Assembly (NCBI RefSeq): GCF_003788635.1
Contig: NZ_AYKH01000034.1
Coordinates: 124,001-188,000, forward strand
Direction of reading: 5' to 3'
DNA: 64,000 nucleotides
DNA from: Salinisphaera orenii subsp. orenii MK-B5
GTDB lineage: Bacteria; Pseudomonadota; Gammaproteobacteria; Nevskiales; Salinisphaeraceae
The position numbers were made by a program, and so were the translations under genes. The notes beneath the pieces were generated by a model that saw only the letters and a list, made by a program, of their open reading frames with translations, had not been told where the DNA came from and did not search any database. This document shows, piece by piece, positions 45,578-54,245 of this stretch. Within the stretch, counting starts at the first letter, position 1. Each line of letters begins with the position of its first letter.

Positions 45578-45805
45578 GGGACTCCTCATTGATGCATCGG
45601 AAGCGGCGGCACGAACGCGGTGTCGATGCCGCCGGTGGGCGGGTTCGGGTGGTCTCGGGGCCGCAGCCGGCTGGCACCGCGACGGCCCGCGGCCGGGTCT
45701 CGGTCATCGTGCCACGCGCCGGCGCGCAATCGGGCGCGCAACGATCGGCGCCGGGCGTATCGTGGCCGGTCGCGAGCCGGGCCGATCGGTCGGAGGCGGC
45801 GCAAT

Positions 45806-46918
45806 TCAGTATCCGCGGGCGCGGGCGAAGGCATCGGTGCAGTAGCGATCGCCGCCGAGCGTGTGGCCGGCGGCGCGCGCCCGTTTCATGAACAGGCCGA
45901 TGTCGAACTCGTCGGTCATGCCCATGCCACCGTGCATCTGCACGCCCTCGGCCGCTGCCACGCGGGCCACGGCGGCGGCCTTGGCCTTGGCGGCCGGGAC
46001 CATCGCGTCGGCGCCCGGCTCGTCGCGGTCGCAGGCCTCGAGCGCTCGGAACGCAAGCGCCTCGGCCATCTCGATCTCCACGCTCAGATGAGCGGCGCGG
46101 TGCTGCAGGGCCTGAAAGCTGCCGATGGCGCGCCCGAACTGGCGGCGTTCGTGCAGATAGCCGAGCGTCCGTGCGAACACCTCGCGGGCGATACCGACCA
46201 GTTCGGCGGCGAGCACCGCGCGGCCGGCGCGCAGGCTGGCGTCGAGAGCGGGCCGCCCCGCGCCGAGCGGCTGCGCCGGCGTGCGGTCCAGCGTGATGCG
46301 GGCGCAGCTGCGGCTGTCGAGCAGCGGCGTCGACTCGATCGTCAGTCCCGCCGCGCCGGCCTCGACCGCGAACAGGCACGGCCCGTCGCCGTCGCCGTCG
46401 CCGTCGTCGGCGGACACGAGCAGCAGATCGGCCTCGGCGGCGTCGCTGACCAGCGTCTTCTCGCCCTGTAGATGCCAGCCGCCGTCGCCGCCGGCCACGG
46501 CCCGGGTGGCGGGATCATGCGGGCGGTGATGGCGGCCCTCGTCGCAGGCCAGGGTGGCGATCGCGCGGGCGTCGGCGAGGGCGGGTAGCCAGCGCGCCCG
46601 GAGGGCGTCGTCGTCGGCCGCGCCCAGCGCGGTGGCCGCGAGTACGGCGCTGGAGACATAGGGCGTCATCGCCAGCCGGCGGCCGGCCTCGCGGGCCACG
46701 AGCCCGGCCCCGACCAGGCCGAAGTCCATGCCGCCGTGGGCCTCGGGCACGAGAATGCCGGTCAGGCCGGCCTCGCCCATGGCCTGCCACAGCGTCTGGT
46801 CGTAGCCGCTGTCGATGCGGCCGTCGCGGATCGCGCGGACGGTGTCCGGGTCGGCCTTGTCGGTGAACAGGCGCGCGGCCAGATCCGCGAGCATGCTTTG
46901 GTCGTCGTTGAGCAGCAT
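45806..46918 (-). CDS. Acyl-CoA dehydrogenase, second subunit type (pair 1)
   Basis: 370 residues from ATG 46918 (MLLNDDQSM), preceded by GGAGAC. It has the acyl-CoA dehydrogenase fold with ERRQFGRAIGSFQALQHR in the C-terminal domain and GVQMHGGMGMTDEFDIG near the end. The mid-domain FAD-binding segment and the catalytic base region are poorly conserved and the N-terminal region is short and alanine-rich. This is the pattern of the second chain of heteromeric dehydrogenases, in which one chain supplies most of the active site. It lies 174 bases after the 47093-48280 gene on the same strand; the two probably form one enzyme. Confidence 0.85.
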   Translation of the reverse strand: MLLNDDQSMLADLAARLFTDKADPDTVRAIRDGRIDSGYDQTLWQAMGEAGLTGILVPEAHGGMDFGLVGAGLVAREAGRRLAMTPYVSSAVLAATALGAADDDALRARWLPALADARAIATLACDEGRHHRPHDPATRAVAGGDGGWHLQGEKTLVSDAAEADLLLVSADDGDGDGDGPCLFAVEAGAAGLTIESTPLLDSRSCARITLDRTPAQPLGAGRPALDASLRAGRAVLAAELVGIAREVFARTLGYLHERRQFGRAIGSFQALQHRAAHLSVEIEMAEALAFRALEACDRDEPGADAMVPAAKAKAAAVARVAAAEGVQMHGGMGMTDEFDIGLFMKRARAAGHTLGGDRYCTDAFARARGY

Positions 46919-47092
46919 GGTGGGTGTCTCCAGGGCCCGGTCAGTTGTCGTGTGGCCGCGGCGGGGCGGGGCTCGCGGCACCGGTGCGGCGGGGCGTGGG
47001 CGATCGACGCGCCGGTCGGCGTCGTCGTGCCTGCCTGCCGGGCCGACTCACGGCGGGTCGCTCGCGCGGTGTCGATGGCATCGCGAGTTGTC

Positions 47093-48280
47093 CTAGCCGC
47101 GCGGCAGTTCGAGCACGTGGGCGGCCACGATGTCGAGCATGATCTCCGAAGTGCCGCCCTCGATCGAGTTGCCCTTCGAACGCAGCCACTCGCGGGCGTA
47201 CTGGCCGCCGTGGGTGCGTTCGCCTTCCCACTCGAGCGCTTCCGCGCCCATGACGTCCATCATCAGGTCGTAGCGGCGCTTGTTCAGTTCGGTGCCGTAG
47301 TACTTCAGCATTGCCGAGCGCGCGCCGACGCCCTGGCCGGCCTCGGCCCGGGCGCGCACGTCGTCGACCAGGGCGCGAAAGGCCATGGCGTCGATCTCCA
47401 GGCCGGCGATGTCGTGGCGCAGCGATGGCTCGTCGATGCGGCCCTCGGCGTCGGCGCCGATCGCGGCCAGTGCCATCGCGCCGAGATCGCGCCCCTTGAG
47501 CAGCCCCGGCGGTTCGCCGCCGATGTTCTCGCGCTCGTGGGTGAGCAGATACTTGGCTATCGTCCAGCCCTGGTTGAGCTCGCCGACCAGATTCTCCTGC
47601 GGGACCGAGACATCGTCGAAGAACGTCTCGCAGAAGGGCGACTCGCCGGAGATCAGCTGGATCGGGCGGGTGGATACGCCCTCGCTTTCCATATCCAGCA
47701 GCAGGAAGGAGATGCCGGCCTGCTTGCGGGCGTCCGGATCGGTGCGCACCAGGCAGAACATGCAGTCGGCGCGGTCGGCGTAGGAGGTCCAGATCTTGCG
47801 GCCGTTGACCACGAAATGATCATCATGGGCTTCGGCGCGGGTCTGCAGGCTGGCCAGATCGGAGCCGGCGCCCGGTTCGGAATAGCCCTGGCACCAGCGG
47901 ATCTCGCCGCGGGCGATCGCGGGCAGGTGGCGCCGCTTCTGGGCTTCGGAACCGAACTTGAGCAGGGCGGGGCCGAGCATCCAGAAGCCGAAGTTGCTGA
48001 CCGGCGTGCGCGCACCGATGCGGGCCATCTCCTCGCGAAGAACCGCGTGTGCCTCGGGCGAGAGGCCGGCGCCGCCGTATTCGACCGGCCATTCGGGAGC
48101 GGTCCAGCCCTTCGCGGCCATGCGCTCCAGCCAGAGGCGCTGGGCCTCGGAGCTAAAGACCCAGCGCCGGCCGCCCCAGACGTGATCGTCGGCCGACCGG
48201 ACCGGTTCGCGCATGGCATCCGGACAGTTGGCGGCCAGCCAGTCGCGCACGTCCATGCGCCAGGCCTCGAGCTCGGCCAT
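47093..48280 (-). CDS. Acyl-CoA dehydrogenase, main subunit type (pair 1)
   Basis: 395 residues. GYSEPGAGSDLASL, the substrate/FAD loop, is intact, as are VNGRKIWTSYADRAD and the C-terminal IEGGTSEIMLDIV. It introduces the 2,3 double bond into an acyl-CoA and reduces ETF. The start is placed at ATG 48280 because GGAGGAG lies six bases upstream; the ATG at 48295 is part of a long palindrome and has no ribosome-binding site. The GYSEPGAGSDLAS sequence is shared with dehydrogenases acting on steroid side chains and other bulky acyl groups. It is closely similar to the protein at 60261. Confidence 0.9.
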   Translation of the reverse strand: MAELEAWRMDVRDWLAANCPDAMREPVRSADDHVWGGRRWVFSSEAQRLWLERMAAKGWTAPEWPVEYGGAGLSPEAHAVLREEMARIGARTPVSNFGFWMLGPALLKFGSEAQKRRHLPAIARGEIRWCQGYSEPGAGSDLASLQTRAEAHDDHFVVNGRKIWTSYADRADCMFCLVRTDPDARKQAGISFLLLDMESEGVSTRPIQLISGESPFCETFFDDVSVPQENLVGELNQGWTIAKYLLTHERENIGGEPPGLLKGRDLGAMALAAIGADAEGRIDEPSLRHDIAGLEIDAMAFRALVDDVRARAEAGQGVGARSAMLKYYGTELNKRRYDLMMDVMGAEALEWEGERTHGGQYAREWLRSKGNSIEGGTSEIMLDIVAAHVLELPRG

Positions 48281-48294
48281 GATCTCCTCCGTCA

Positions 48295-48317
48295 TTTTTG
48301 AAATAGTATTTCAAAAA
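48295..48317. promoter_or_regulatory. GAAAC-type palindromic box with perfect 10-base arms
   Basis: TTTTTGAAAT-AGT-ATTTCAAAAA: two perfect 10-base arms around a 3-base centre, abutting the -10 of the acyl-CoA dehydrogenase promoter and ending 15 bases before its start codon. Binding here should block transcription. Confidence 0.7.
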
Positions 48318-48346
48318 GTATGTTTAATCGCGTCTGCGCGCGTCAA
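48317..48346 (-). promoter_or_regulatory. Promoter of the acyl-CoA dehydrogenase pair and thiolase
   Basis: On the minus strand TTGACG (48346-48341) and CATACT (48322-48317) are separated by 18 bases. The -10 is weak (four of six). The large palindrome lies immediately downstream. Confidence 0.5.
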
Positions 48347-48453
48347 GAAGGTGGCGGTCGCGCACTGGATCCGGTGGTTTCGTGATCGTTGCGGCCCTGC
48401 GCCCCGATACGACCGCCAAGCGGCCGGTCCGCGACGCAGGGCGATCAATTTAA

Positions 48454-48466
48454 GTGTACTGTATAC
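48454..48466. promoter_or_regulatory. GTATAC-type element
   Basis: GTGTACTGTATAC matches the element at 34938 in 12 of 13 positions. It lies 154 bases (centre to centre) from the palindrome at 48295. Confidence 0.5.
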
Positions 48467-48655
48467 CGAATAGTATGCATTCGGCGTCGCAGGGGCGCAT
48501 CGGTCATGTCGACTCGTCGGGAAGACGCTAAGCGATGGCCTTGATCATCGACCGCCGCCGTGCAGCGATGATTACGAGCGTCCGATCGAGGGCGTGATCA
48601 CTTTTGCCGGCTCGACGACCGGAGTGGCGCGGCTGAATACGCATCAAGGAATACG

Positions 48656-48672
48656 ATTCTGCAAAGCAGAAT
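48656..48672. promoter_or_regulatory. Inverted repeat upstream of the IclR gene
   Basis: ATTCTGC-AAA-GCAGAAT, perfect 7-base arms. It lies about 250 bases before the IclR start and could be its operator. Confidence 0.4.
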
Positions 48673-48699
48673 TTAAGTGCAGATAACAACAGAAATAAC

Positions 48700-48714
48700 C
48701 AAAACGCCGTTTTG
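48700..48714. promoter_or_regulatory. Inverted repeat followed by a T-rich stretch
   Basis: CAAAAC-GCC-GTTTTG, perfect 6-base arms, running into TTTTTC on the plus strand. It may be an operator or a weak transcript-ending hairpin upstream of the IclR gene. Confidence 0.35.
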
Positions 48715-48919
48715 TTTTTCTGACAGTATTAAGACTACAAAATCAGAAACGTGGGCCGTGGCCGCGGCGATGTCCCAGCGCCGGAGCCGACGAACACGAT
48801 CGACGACCGCTGGCGAGTGGCTCGATTTGTACGTAGTGTTCCGCCAGGCAACAGGCGGCGGCTCGTCGAGTCCGCCACGGCGTAGCCGTTCGGCGGCGCC
48901 GAGTGCAGGAGTGGGGTGA

Positions 48920-49762
48920 ATGCAGCGAAGCAATCCGGATGCGGCCCAGGCCGAAGACAACAAGAAGAACCACAACTACGTCACCGCGCTGGCGCGGGGC
49001 CTGGAACTGCTGCGCTGTTTCGGCGACGCGGACGAGTATCTGGGCAACGCGGAGCTGGCCAAGCGTACGCACATACCGCGGCCGACGGTTTCGCGCCTCA
49101 CGGCCACGCTCATGCAGCTGGGCTATCTGGTCTACATGCCGCATATCGAGCGCTATCGCCTGGGCCCGCGGGTGCTCGATCTGGGCTACCGCTATCTGGC
49201 CAGCGAGGGCGTCGGCACGATCGCCCGGCCGCTGATGCAGGAGCTCGCGGATGCGACCGACTGCTTCATCGCCATCGGCGTCGCCGAAGGCATCCAGATG
49301 ACCTACACCCAGACCTGTCAGGGGCCGGGGCCGCTGATCCTGCGCATGAGCACGGGTTCGCGCGTGCCGATCGCGCACACCTCGATCGGCCGGGCCTTTC
49401 TCGCTGCCCTGACGCCGGAGCAGCGCGAGCCCTATTACGCGCTGATCCGCGCCGAGGAGCCGGCCGAATGGCCGCGGATCGAGCGCGGTCTGGAGCGCAC
49501 CTTCGCCGACTACGAGCGCGACGGTTTCTGTATCACCGAGGGCGAATGGAGCCGGGAGGTCAGCGGCGTGGGCGTGCCGCTGGTGCTCGAGAACGGCTAT
49601 CGCGTGGTCTCGTTCGGCTGCAGCGGCTCCGCCCTGCGCCTGACCCAGCGCGTGATGAGTGAAAACCTCGGCCCGCGGCTGCGCGACATGGTCGGACAGG
49701 TTCGACAGCTGGTCGATGGCGCCGACGGCGCCGGTAATCGCGACCTGACGACGCGGGCGTAA
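48920..49762 (+). CDS. IclR-family transcriptional regulator
   Basis: 280 residues. The N-terminal winged helix-turn-helix reads NAELAKRTHIPRPTVSRLTA after the typical ALARGLELLRCF helix. The C-terminal ligand domain contains GSRVPIAHTSIGRAFLAAL and ends with VSGVGVPLV. IclR-type proteins usually control catabolism of aromatic or short carboxylic acids. It is divergent from the acyl-CoA dehydrogenase pair and is followed by the thioesterase on the same strand, so it is a strong candidate for local control of this region. Confidence 0.9.
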   Translation: MQRSNPDAAQAEDNKKNHNYVTALARGLELLRCFGDADEYLGNAELAKRTHIPRPTVSRLTATLMQLGYLVYMPHIERYRLGPRVLDLGYRYLASEGVGTIARPLMQELADATDCFIAIGVAEGIQMTYTQTCQGPGPLILRMSTGSRVPIAHTSIGRAFLAALTPEQREPYYALIRAEEPAEWPRIERGLERTFADYERDGFCITEGEWSREVSGVGVPLVLENGYRVVSFGCSGSALRLTQRVMSENLGPRLRDMVGQVRQLVDGADGAGNRDLTTRA

Positions 49763-49791
49763 CCGTTTCCATTTCCACGATCGACACTGCC

Positions 49792-50250
49792 ATGACCGAC
49801 ACCGCCGCCGCTTTCTCCCTGGACCACGCCACCGCGCGCTATGACCGCGGTTTCGCGCTCGAGCTCGGCTTCGAGTTTCTCGAATGGACGCCCGAACGCG
49901 CGGTGCTGGGCATGCAGGTGCAGGACAAGCACCTGAACCTGTCCGGCGTGATTCACGGCGGCATTCTCGCTTCGCTGCTCGACATCGCCGGTTCGGCGGC
50001 CGGCAGCTACTGCCCCTATCCGGGTCGTATCCGCAAGGTCATCACCCTGTCGATGACCACCACCTACACCGCCCAGGGCGGGCTCGGCTACATCCGGGCG
50101 ATCGCGCGGCGGCGTGCCGGCGGCCGGCGCATCTTCAACGCGAGCGTCGACATCGTCGCGGCCGACGAGCGGCTGCTGGCGATGGGCGAGGGCACCTTCC
50201 GACTGCGCTCGGGCAGCGAGGACAGCCAGGGCGTGCCCGTCGAGGACTGA
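49792..50250 (+). CDS. PaaI-type hot-dog thioesterase
   Basis: 152 residues forming a single hot-dog domain. The motif NLSGVIHGGILASLLDIAG, with the conserved HGG and the later acidic residue, is that of the PaaI/YbgC thioesterase group. Such enzymes hydrolyse acyl-CoAs that stall in a pathway and free the CoA. It lies 29 bases after the IclR gene on the same strand, so the two may be co-transcribed, and it converges on the MaoC gene at 50289. Confidence 0.88.
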   Translation: MTDTAAAFSLDHATARYDRGFALELGFEFLEWTPERAVLGMQVQDKHLNLSGVIHGGILASLLDIAGSAAGSYCPYPGRIRKVITLSMTTTYTAQGGLGYIRAIARRRAGGRRIFNASVDIVAADERLLAMGEGTFRLRSGSEDSQGVPVED

Positions 50251-50288
50251 ACGACGCGGTGACGCGCGTGACCGGCGTCGCGGCGCGT

Positions 50289-50783
50289 TCAGGCTGGCGG
50301 GCGTCGACGCAGCAGATAGCGCTGACGGCCGTCGAGCACGCGTAAGCCGTCGCGGTTGTGCACCGTACTGGTCATCACGAGCACGCCGGTCCGGCGTTGC
50401 GGCACGAGCTCGGCAACGGTCAGGGCCGGATACAGCGTATCGCCGGGATAGACGGGCGCGAGAAAGCGCGACGACTGCTCCAGAAAGGCGATCAGCGCCT
50501 CGCCGACCTCGGCCGGGAAGGTGCCCGCGCCGGCCGCGGTGAAACACAGGACCTGCAATCCGTGCGCGAGCAGGTCGGGGTGACCGTGGGCCCGGCAGAA
50601 CGGCCGATCGTAGTGGATCGGGTGATTGTCACCCGACAGCGTCTGGAAGGCGGCGAAATGGGCCTCGGTGACGGTCCGGCCCGGCAGCGGATAGCGCTCG
50701 CCGATCCGGAAATCCTCGAACCACCGCTGCGGCGTGGTGTCGTGGCCGGCGGGGTCGAAGTCCGGATCGGGCGAGCGGGTCAT
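50289..50783 (-). CDS. MaoC-family dehydratase/hydratase
   Basis: 164 residues with a hot-dog domain. LSGDNHPIHYD gives the Asp-x-His pair of MaoC hydratases, and LLAHGLQVLCFTAAG is the conserved central helix. It probably hydrates an enoyl-CoA. It is the second MaoC protein in the window and differs clearly from the one at 29822. It lies downstream of the TAXI binding-protein gene, 13 bases after its stop on the minus strand. Confidence 0.87.
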   Translation of the reverse strand: MTRSPDPDFDPAGHDTTPQRWFEDFRIGERYPLPGRTVTEAHFAAFQTLSGDNHPIHYDRPFCRAHGHPDLLAHGLQVLCFTAAGAGTFPAEVGEALIAFLEQSSRFLAPVYPGDTLYPALTVAELVPQRRTGVLVMTSTVHNRDGLRVLDGRQRYLLRRRPPA

Positions 50784-50796
50784 GGGCGGCTGCCGC

Positions 50797-51930
50797 TCAA
50801 AGGGACTCGATGGCCGCGGCGCGACGCTCGGCCCAGGCCTCGGCGAACGCTTCTTCGGAGGCGTCGGGATGGGCCTCGACGGTCTCTTTCCAGGCCGACT
50901 GCAACGCCTCGAGCCGCTTCAGCCGCTTGTCGTTCCAGGCCTGATCCTCGTCGGTCCAGATGCCCTTCTCCTCGAGATAGCGGATCGCGCCGGGGTGGAA
51001 GGGCGCGCCCATCGGCGCGTGGCCGGCCTCTTCGAGGTCCCAGCGCGGCATGGCGGCGCTGACGTTGCTGTAGATGTCGAAGGTCTCGTCCAGCGCCTTG
51101 ATGATCTCGTAGACCCGCGCCTCGCTGGTGTCGGCCCGTACCACGATCTGCGGGTAGCGATAGCCCATGAGTTCGACCGGATCGTCCTCGGACACGCCCG
51201 CGCCGACGGTCTCGGTGTAGGGGCTGGCGTAGGGCGCCATCCGGGTCACCCGGTCCCAGGCCTCTTTATCGGCGGCCGGCATCTCGGGCCAGTGGATGCC
51301 GCGCGGCGATTCCGCCAGCTCGTACATCAGGCTCGGCGTGGTCAGCGTGCAGGTGGCATCCGCCTTGTCCTGCTTGAGCGCGCTCATGGCCGCGGTGTAG
51401 GTCGGGAACATGCGCAGGTCGACGTCGTCGCGGGTGAGGCCGGCGAAGGCGAGCACCGCATCGCACTTGACGTTGACCGACGGATTGCCGGCGACGTAGG
51501 CGAGCCGCTTGCCCCGGACGTCGCCGATGGTCTCGATGTCGGCATCGGCCGCGGTCGGCATGCCGAAGGCCGCGGCCTTGCCCGCGATCACGCGCAGGTC
51601 CTGCGGACCCCACTCGCGATCGGCGAAGTCGATGATGCCCTCGGTGGCGAAGAAGGTGCCGGAGGACAGAAAGCCCAGGTCGGCGCGCTCGTTGACCACC
51701 GGCCGCAACCGGCCGATCGCGGTGCTCGACGGCTGGATCCGGATGCGCGTGCCGTAGGCCTTGCCGAAGGCATCCGCCACGGCCGAGGCGTTGGCATAGC
51801 CCGCGGAGCCGACGTTGTAGGCCGTCCAGATCATCGTCGAGGGCAGCGTGTCGTCGTCTGCAGCATGGCTGGCGAACGCGCACGTCGCCAATGCGGCCGC
51901 GATGAGCGGCCGGGAAAATACCCGCATCAT
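50797..51930 (-). CDS. TAXI-family TRAP transporter solute-binding protein
   Basis: 377 residues. A signal peptide (MMRVFSRP, hydrophobic core, cleavage probably after SHA) is followed by WTAYNVGSAGYANA, the typical TAXI start, and by RIRIQPSSTAIGRLRPV. TAXI proteins capture small acids for TRAP secondary transporters. No DctQ- or DctM-like membrane gene is next to it in the window, so it is an orphan here. ATG 51930 follows GGAGGAGG; a promoter with TTGCAA and TATACA lies upstream. It precedes the MaoC gene at 50289 in the same unit, tying uptake to acyl-CoA metabolism. Confidence 0.88.
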   Translation of the reverse strand: MMRVFSRPLIAAALATCAFASHAADDDTLPSTMIWTAYNVGSAGYANASAVADAFGKAYGTRIRIQPSSTAIGRLRPVVNERADLGFLSSGTFFATEGIIDFADREWGPQDLRVIAGKAAAFGMPTAADADIETIGDVRGKRLAYVAGNPSVNVKCDAVLAFAGLTRDDVDLRMFPTYTAAMSALKQDKADATCTLTTPSLMYELAESPRGIHWPEMPAADKEAWDRVTRMAPYASPYTETVGAGVSEDDPVELMGYRYPQIVVRADTSEARVYEIIKALDETFDIYSNVSAAMPRWDLEEAGHAPMGAPFHPGAIRYLEEKGIWTDEDQAWNDKRLKRLEALQSAWKETVEAHPDASEEAFAEAWAERRAAAIESL

Positions 51931-51995
51931 GAACCTCCTCCGGTTCGCTTGGATCGTTCTGGAAATCGGATGCTCTGTCGGCATCTCGTTCGTGC

Positions 51996-52024
51996 TGTAT
52001 ACAGTACCCGGTAGGCGGTTGCAA
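51996..52024 (-). promoter_or_regulatory. Promoter of the TAXI/MaoC unit
   Basis: On the minus strand TTGCAA (52024-52019) and TATACA (52001-51996) are separated by 17 bases. The -10 is part of the GTATAC-type element, so a protein bound there would block the promoter. Confidence 0.6.
51997..52009. promoter_or_regulatory. GTATAC-type element overlapping the TAXI promoter
   Basis: On the minus strand GGGTACTGTATAC, 11 of 13 identical to the element at 34938. It lies 96 bases (centre to centre) from the GAAAC-type box at 52092. Confidence 0.45.
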
Positions 52025-52091
52025 GATACGGGCTGGGCGCAACGATCGGCCGGGCCTTTTTGGAGGCCTCGTGCTCTCGGCCGCGCCTTGA

Positions 52092-52106
52092 TGAAACTGC
52101 GTTTTA
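52092..52106. promoter_or_regulatory. GAAAC-type palindromic box upstream of acyl-CoA dehydrogenase
   Basis: TGAAAC-TGC-GTTTTA, one mismatch in six per arm. TTGACG (52112-52117) follows six bases after it as a likely -35; no strong -10 was found. Confidence 0.45.
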
Positions 52107-52220
52107 CAAAATTGACGACCGGGGGCGCCTGTGTCAGGTTGCCTGCCGACTACAACAACCGACCGGCCGCCGGAGGACTCCCGCGGCGGCCCGGCATGCG
52201 TTCTGCACAGGAGATTGCCC

Positions 52221-53438
52221 ATGCTGCCGCTATCCGAGCGCGCCGAAGCGCTGCGTTCCCAGTTGCTCGCGTTCATGGACGCGCACGTCTATCCCGCCGA
52301 GGCGGTCCACGCGCGTCAGCAGGCGGAGGCGACGGATCGTTGGACGCCGCCGCCGATCCTCGACGAGCTCAAGGCCAAGGCGCGCGCGGAAGGGCTCTGG
52401 AATCTGTTCCTGCCGGAAAGCGAGTACGGCGCCGGGCTGTCGAACTACGACTACGCCCATCTTTGCGAGATCATGGGCCGCAGCCCGATCGCGCCCATCG
52501 TGTTCAACTGCAGCGCGCCGGACACCGGCAACATGGAGGTCCTGGCGCGCTACGGCAGCGAGGCCCAGCAGCGCCAGTGGCTCACGCCGCTGCTCGAGGG
52601 CGAGATCCGGTCCTGTTTCTCCATGACCGAGCCGGACGTGGCTTCCTCGGATGCGACCAACATCCGGACCGAGATCCGGCGCGACGGCGACGATTACGTC
52701 ATCAACGGCCGCAAGTGGTGGTCCTCGGGCGCGATGGCCAGCAACTGCAAGATCGCCATCGTCATGGGCAAGACCGATCCGTCGGCGGCCAAGCATCAGC
52801 AGCAGTCGATGATCCTGGTGCCGCTGGACACGCCGGGCGTGAATATCGAGCGGCCCCTGCACGTGTTCGGCTACGACCACGCGCCCAAGGGCCACGCCGA
52901 GATCCACTACGACGACGTGCGCGTGCCCGCCGACAATCTCATTCTCGGCGAGGGCCGCGGTTTCGAGATCGCCCAGGGCCGGCTCGGGCCGGGACGCATC
53001 CATCACTGCATGCGCACCATCGGTGTCGCCGAGCGGGCGCTGGCGGCGATGTGCGCCCGCGTCGAGGAGCGCGTCAGCTTCGGCCGTCGTCTGGCCGAGT
53101 TCGACTCCATCCGCAAGGAGATCGCGCGCTCGCGGATCGAGATCGACCAGGCGCGGCTGATGACGCTCAACGCCGCGCAGATGATGGACGAGGTCGGCAA
53201 CAAGGCCGCCCGTCAGGAGATCGCCATGATCAAGGTGATCGCCCCGGAAATGGCGCTGCGCGTGCTCGACCGGGCCATCCAGGCGCACGGGGCCATGGGC
53301 GTGTGCCAGGACAGTTTCCTGGCCTCGGCCTGGGCTAACGTGCGCACCCTGCGTCTGGCCGACGGCCCCGACGAGGTGCATCTGGACACCATCGCCAAGC
53401 TCGAGCTGCGTGCGCAGCAGAGCGCGGCCGCGCAGTGA
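52221..53438 (+). CDS. Acyl-CoA dehydrogenase, ACAD10/11-like
   Basis: 405 residues from ATG 52221, preceded by [21 protein letters not shown] is the FAD/substrate loop form seen in ACAD10, ACAD11 and LvaC-type proteins (EPDVASSDA rather than EPGAGSD). [12 protein letters not shown] and the C-terminal [12 protein letters not shown] also fit. With the SDR and phosphotransferase that follow, the gene set equals the core of pathways in which 4-hydroxyacyl-CoA is phosphorylated and then converted to the 3-hydroxy isomer by this kind of dehydrogenase. That role is inference from family and context. Confidence 0.9.
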   Translation: MLPLSERAEALRSQLLAFMDAHVYPAEAVHARQQAEATDRWTPPPILDELKAKARAEGLWNLFLPESEYGAGLSNYDYAHLCEIMGRSPIAPIVFNCSAPDTGNMEVLARYGSEAQQRQWLTPLLEGEIRSCFSMTEPDVASSDATNIRTEIRRDGDDYVINGRKWWSSGAMASNCKIAIVMGKTDPSAAKHQQQSMILVPLDTPGVNIERPLHVFGYDHAPKGHAEIHYDDVRVPADNLILGEGRGFEIAQGRLGPGRIHHCMRTIGVAERALAAMCARVEERVSFGRRLAEFDSIRKEIARSRIEIDQARLMTLNAAQMMDEVGNKAARQEIAMIKVIAPEMALRVLDRAIQAHGAMGVCQDSFLASAWANVRTLRLADGPDEVHLDTIAKLELRAQQSAAAQ

Positions 53439-53478
53439 CGCACTGCCCGGCGGCCAGCTACAACAAGAGGAGTTCTCG

Positions 53479-54243
53479 ATGATGAATCTGTTCGACATGC
53501 AGGATCGCGTGGCCGTGATCACCGGATCCAGCCGCGGCATCGGCCGCGCCATCGCGCGCCAGATGGCCGCCCACGGCGCGAAGGTGGTCATTTCCAGCCG
53601 CAAGGCCGAGGCCTGCGAGGCGGTCGCGGCGGAGCTGCGCGACGAGGGCTTCGAGGCGATCGCGGTGGCCTGCCACATCGGTGACAAGGCGCAGCTGCAG
53701 GGCCTGGTCGACGCCACCCTGGCGGCCTACGGCCGTATCGACGTGCTGGTTTGCAACGCCGCGACCAATCCGGTCTACGGCCCCACCGCGGACATGACCG
53801 ACGAGGCCTGGGACAAGATCATGGAAACGAACGTGCGCGGCACGTTCTGGCTGTGCAACATGGTGCTGCCGAAGATGGCCGAGGCCGGCGGCGGTCGCGT
53901 CATCGTGCTGTCGTCGATCGCTGGTCTGCGCGGCAACACCGTGATCGGAACCTACGGCGTGTCCAAGGCCGCCGAGGCCGCCCTGGTGCGCAATCTGGCG
54001 GTCGAGTGGGGCCCGTCCAACATCCGCGTGAACGCGATCGCGCCGGGTCTGGTGCGCACCGATTTCGCCAAGGCGCTGCTGGAGGATCCGAAACGTCTCG
54101 AGCAGGCCGAGCAGCGCACGCCCGTGCGCCGTATCGGCGAGCCCGACGACATCGCGGGCGTGGCGGTGTTTCTGGCCACCGACGCCAGCGCCTACGTCAC
54201 CGGCCAGACCCTCGTCGCCGACGGCGGCGAAACCATCAGCTGA
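53479..54243 (+). CDS. Short-chain dehydrogenase/reductase in the phosphotransferase operon
   Basis: 254 residues. TGSSRGIGRA near residue 16, a variant CNAA in place of NNAG, the serine region LSSIAGLRG, YGVSK and the C-terminal GQTLVADGGE are all present. The arginine-bearing turn ISSRKAE after the second strand suggests NADP(H). A tandem ATG start at 53479/53482 follows AAGAGGAG. It lies 40 bases after the dehydrogenase and two bases before the phosphotransferase start, so the three genes form one operon. The probable reaction is oxidation of a 3-hydroxy or reduction of a 4-oxo acyl-CoA. Confidence 0.9.
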   Translation: MMNLFDMQDRVAVITGSSRGIGRAIARQMAAHGAKVVISSRKAEACEAVAAELRDEGFEAIAVACHIGDKAQLQGLVDATLAAYGRIDVLVCNAATNPVYGPTADMTDEAWDKIMETNVRGTFWLCNMVLPKMAEAGGGRVIVLSSIAGLRGNTVIGTYGVSKAAEAALVRNLAVEWGPSNIRVNAIAPGLVRTDFAKALLEDPKRLEQAEQRTPVRRIGEPDDIAGVAVFLATDASAYVTGQTLVADGGETIS

Positions 54244-54245
54244 CC

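Larger units (their letters stand above)
48281..48919. other. Divergent control region between acyl-CoA dehydrogenase and IclR genes
   Basis: These 639 bases contain no convincing gene and are partly AT-rich, unlike their surroundings. They hold a 23-base palindrome (48295-48317), a minus-strand promoter (48317-48346), a GTATAC-type element (48454-48466), and two further inverted repeats (48656-48672 and 48700-48714) toward the IclR gene. Confidence 0.7.
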
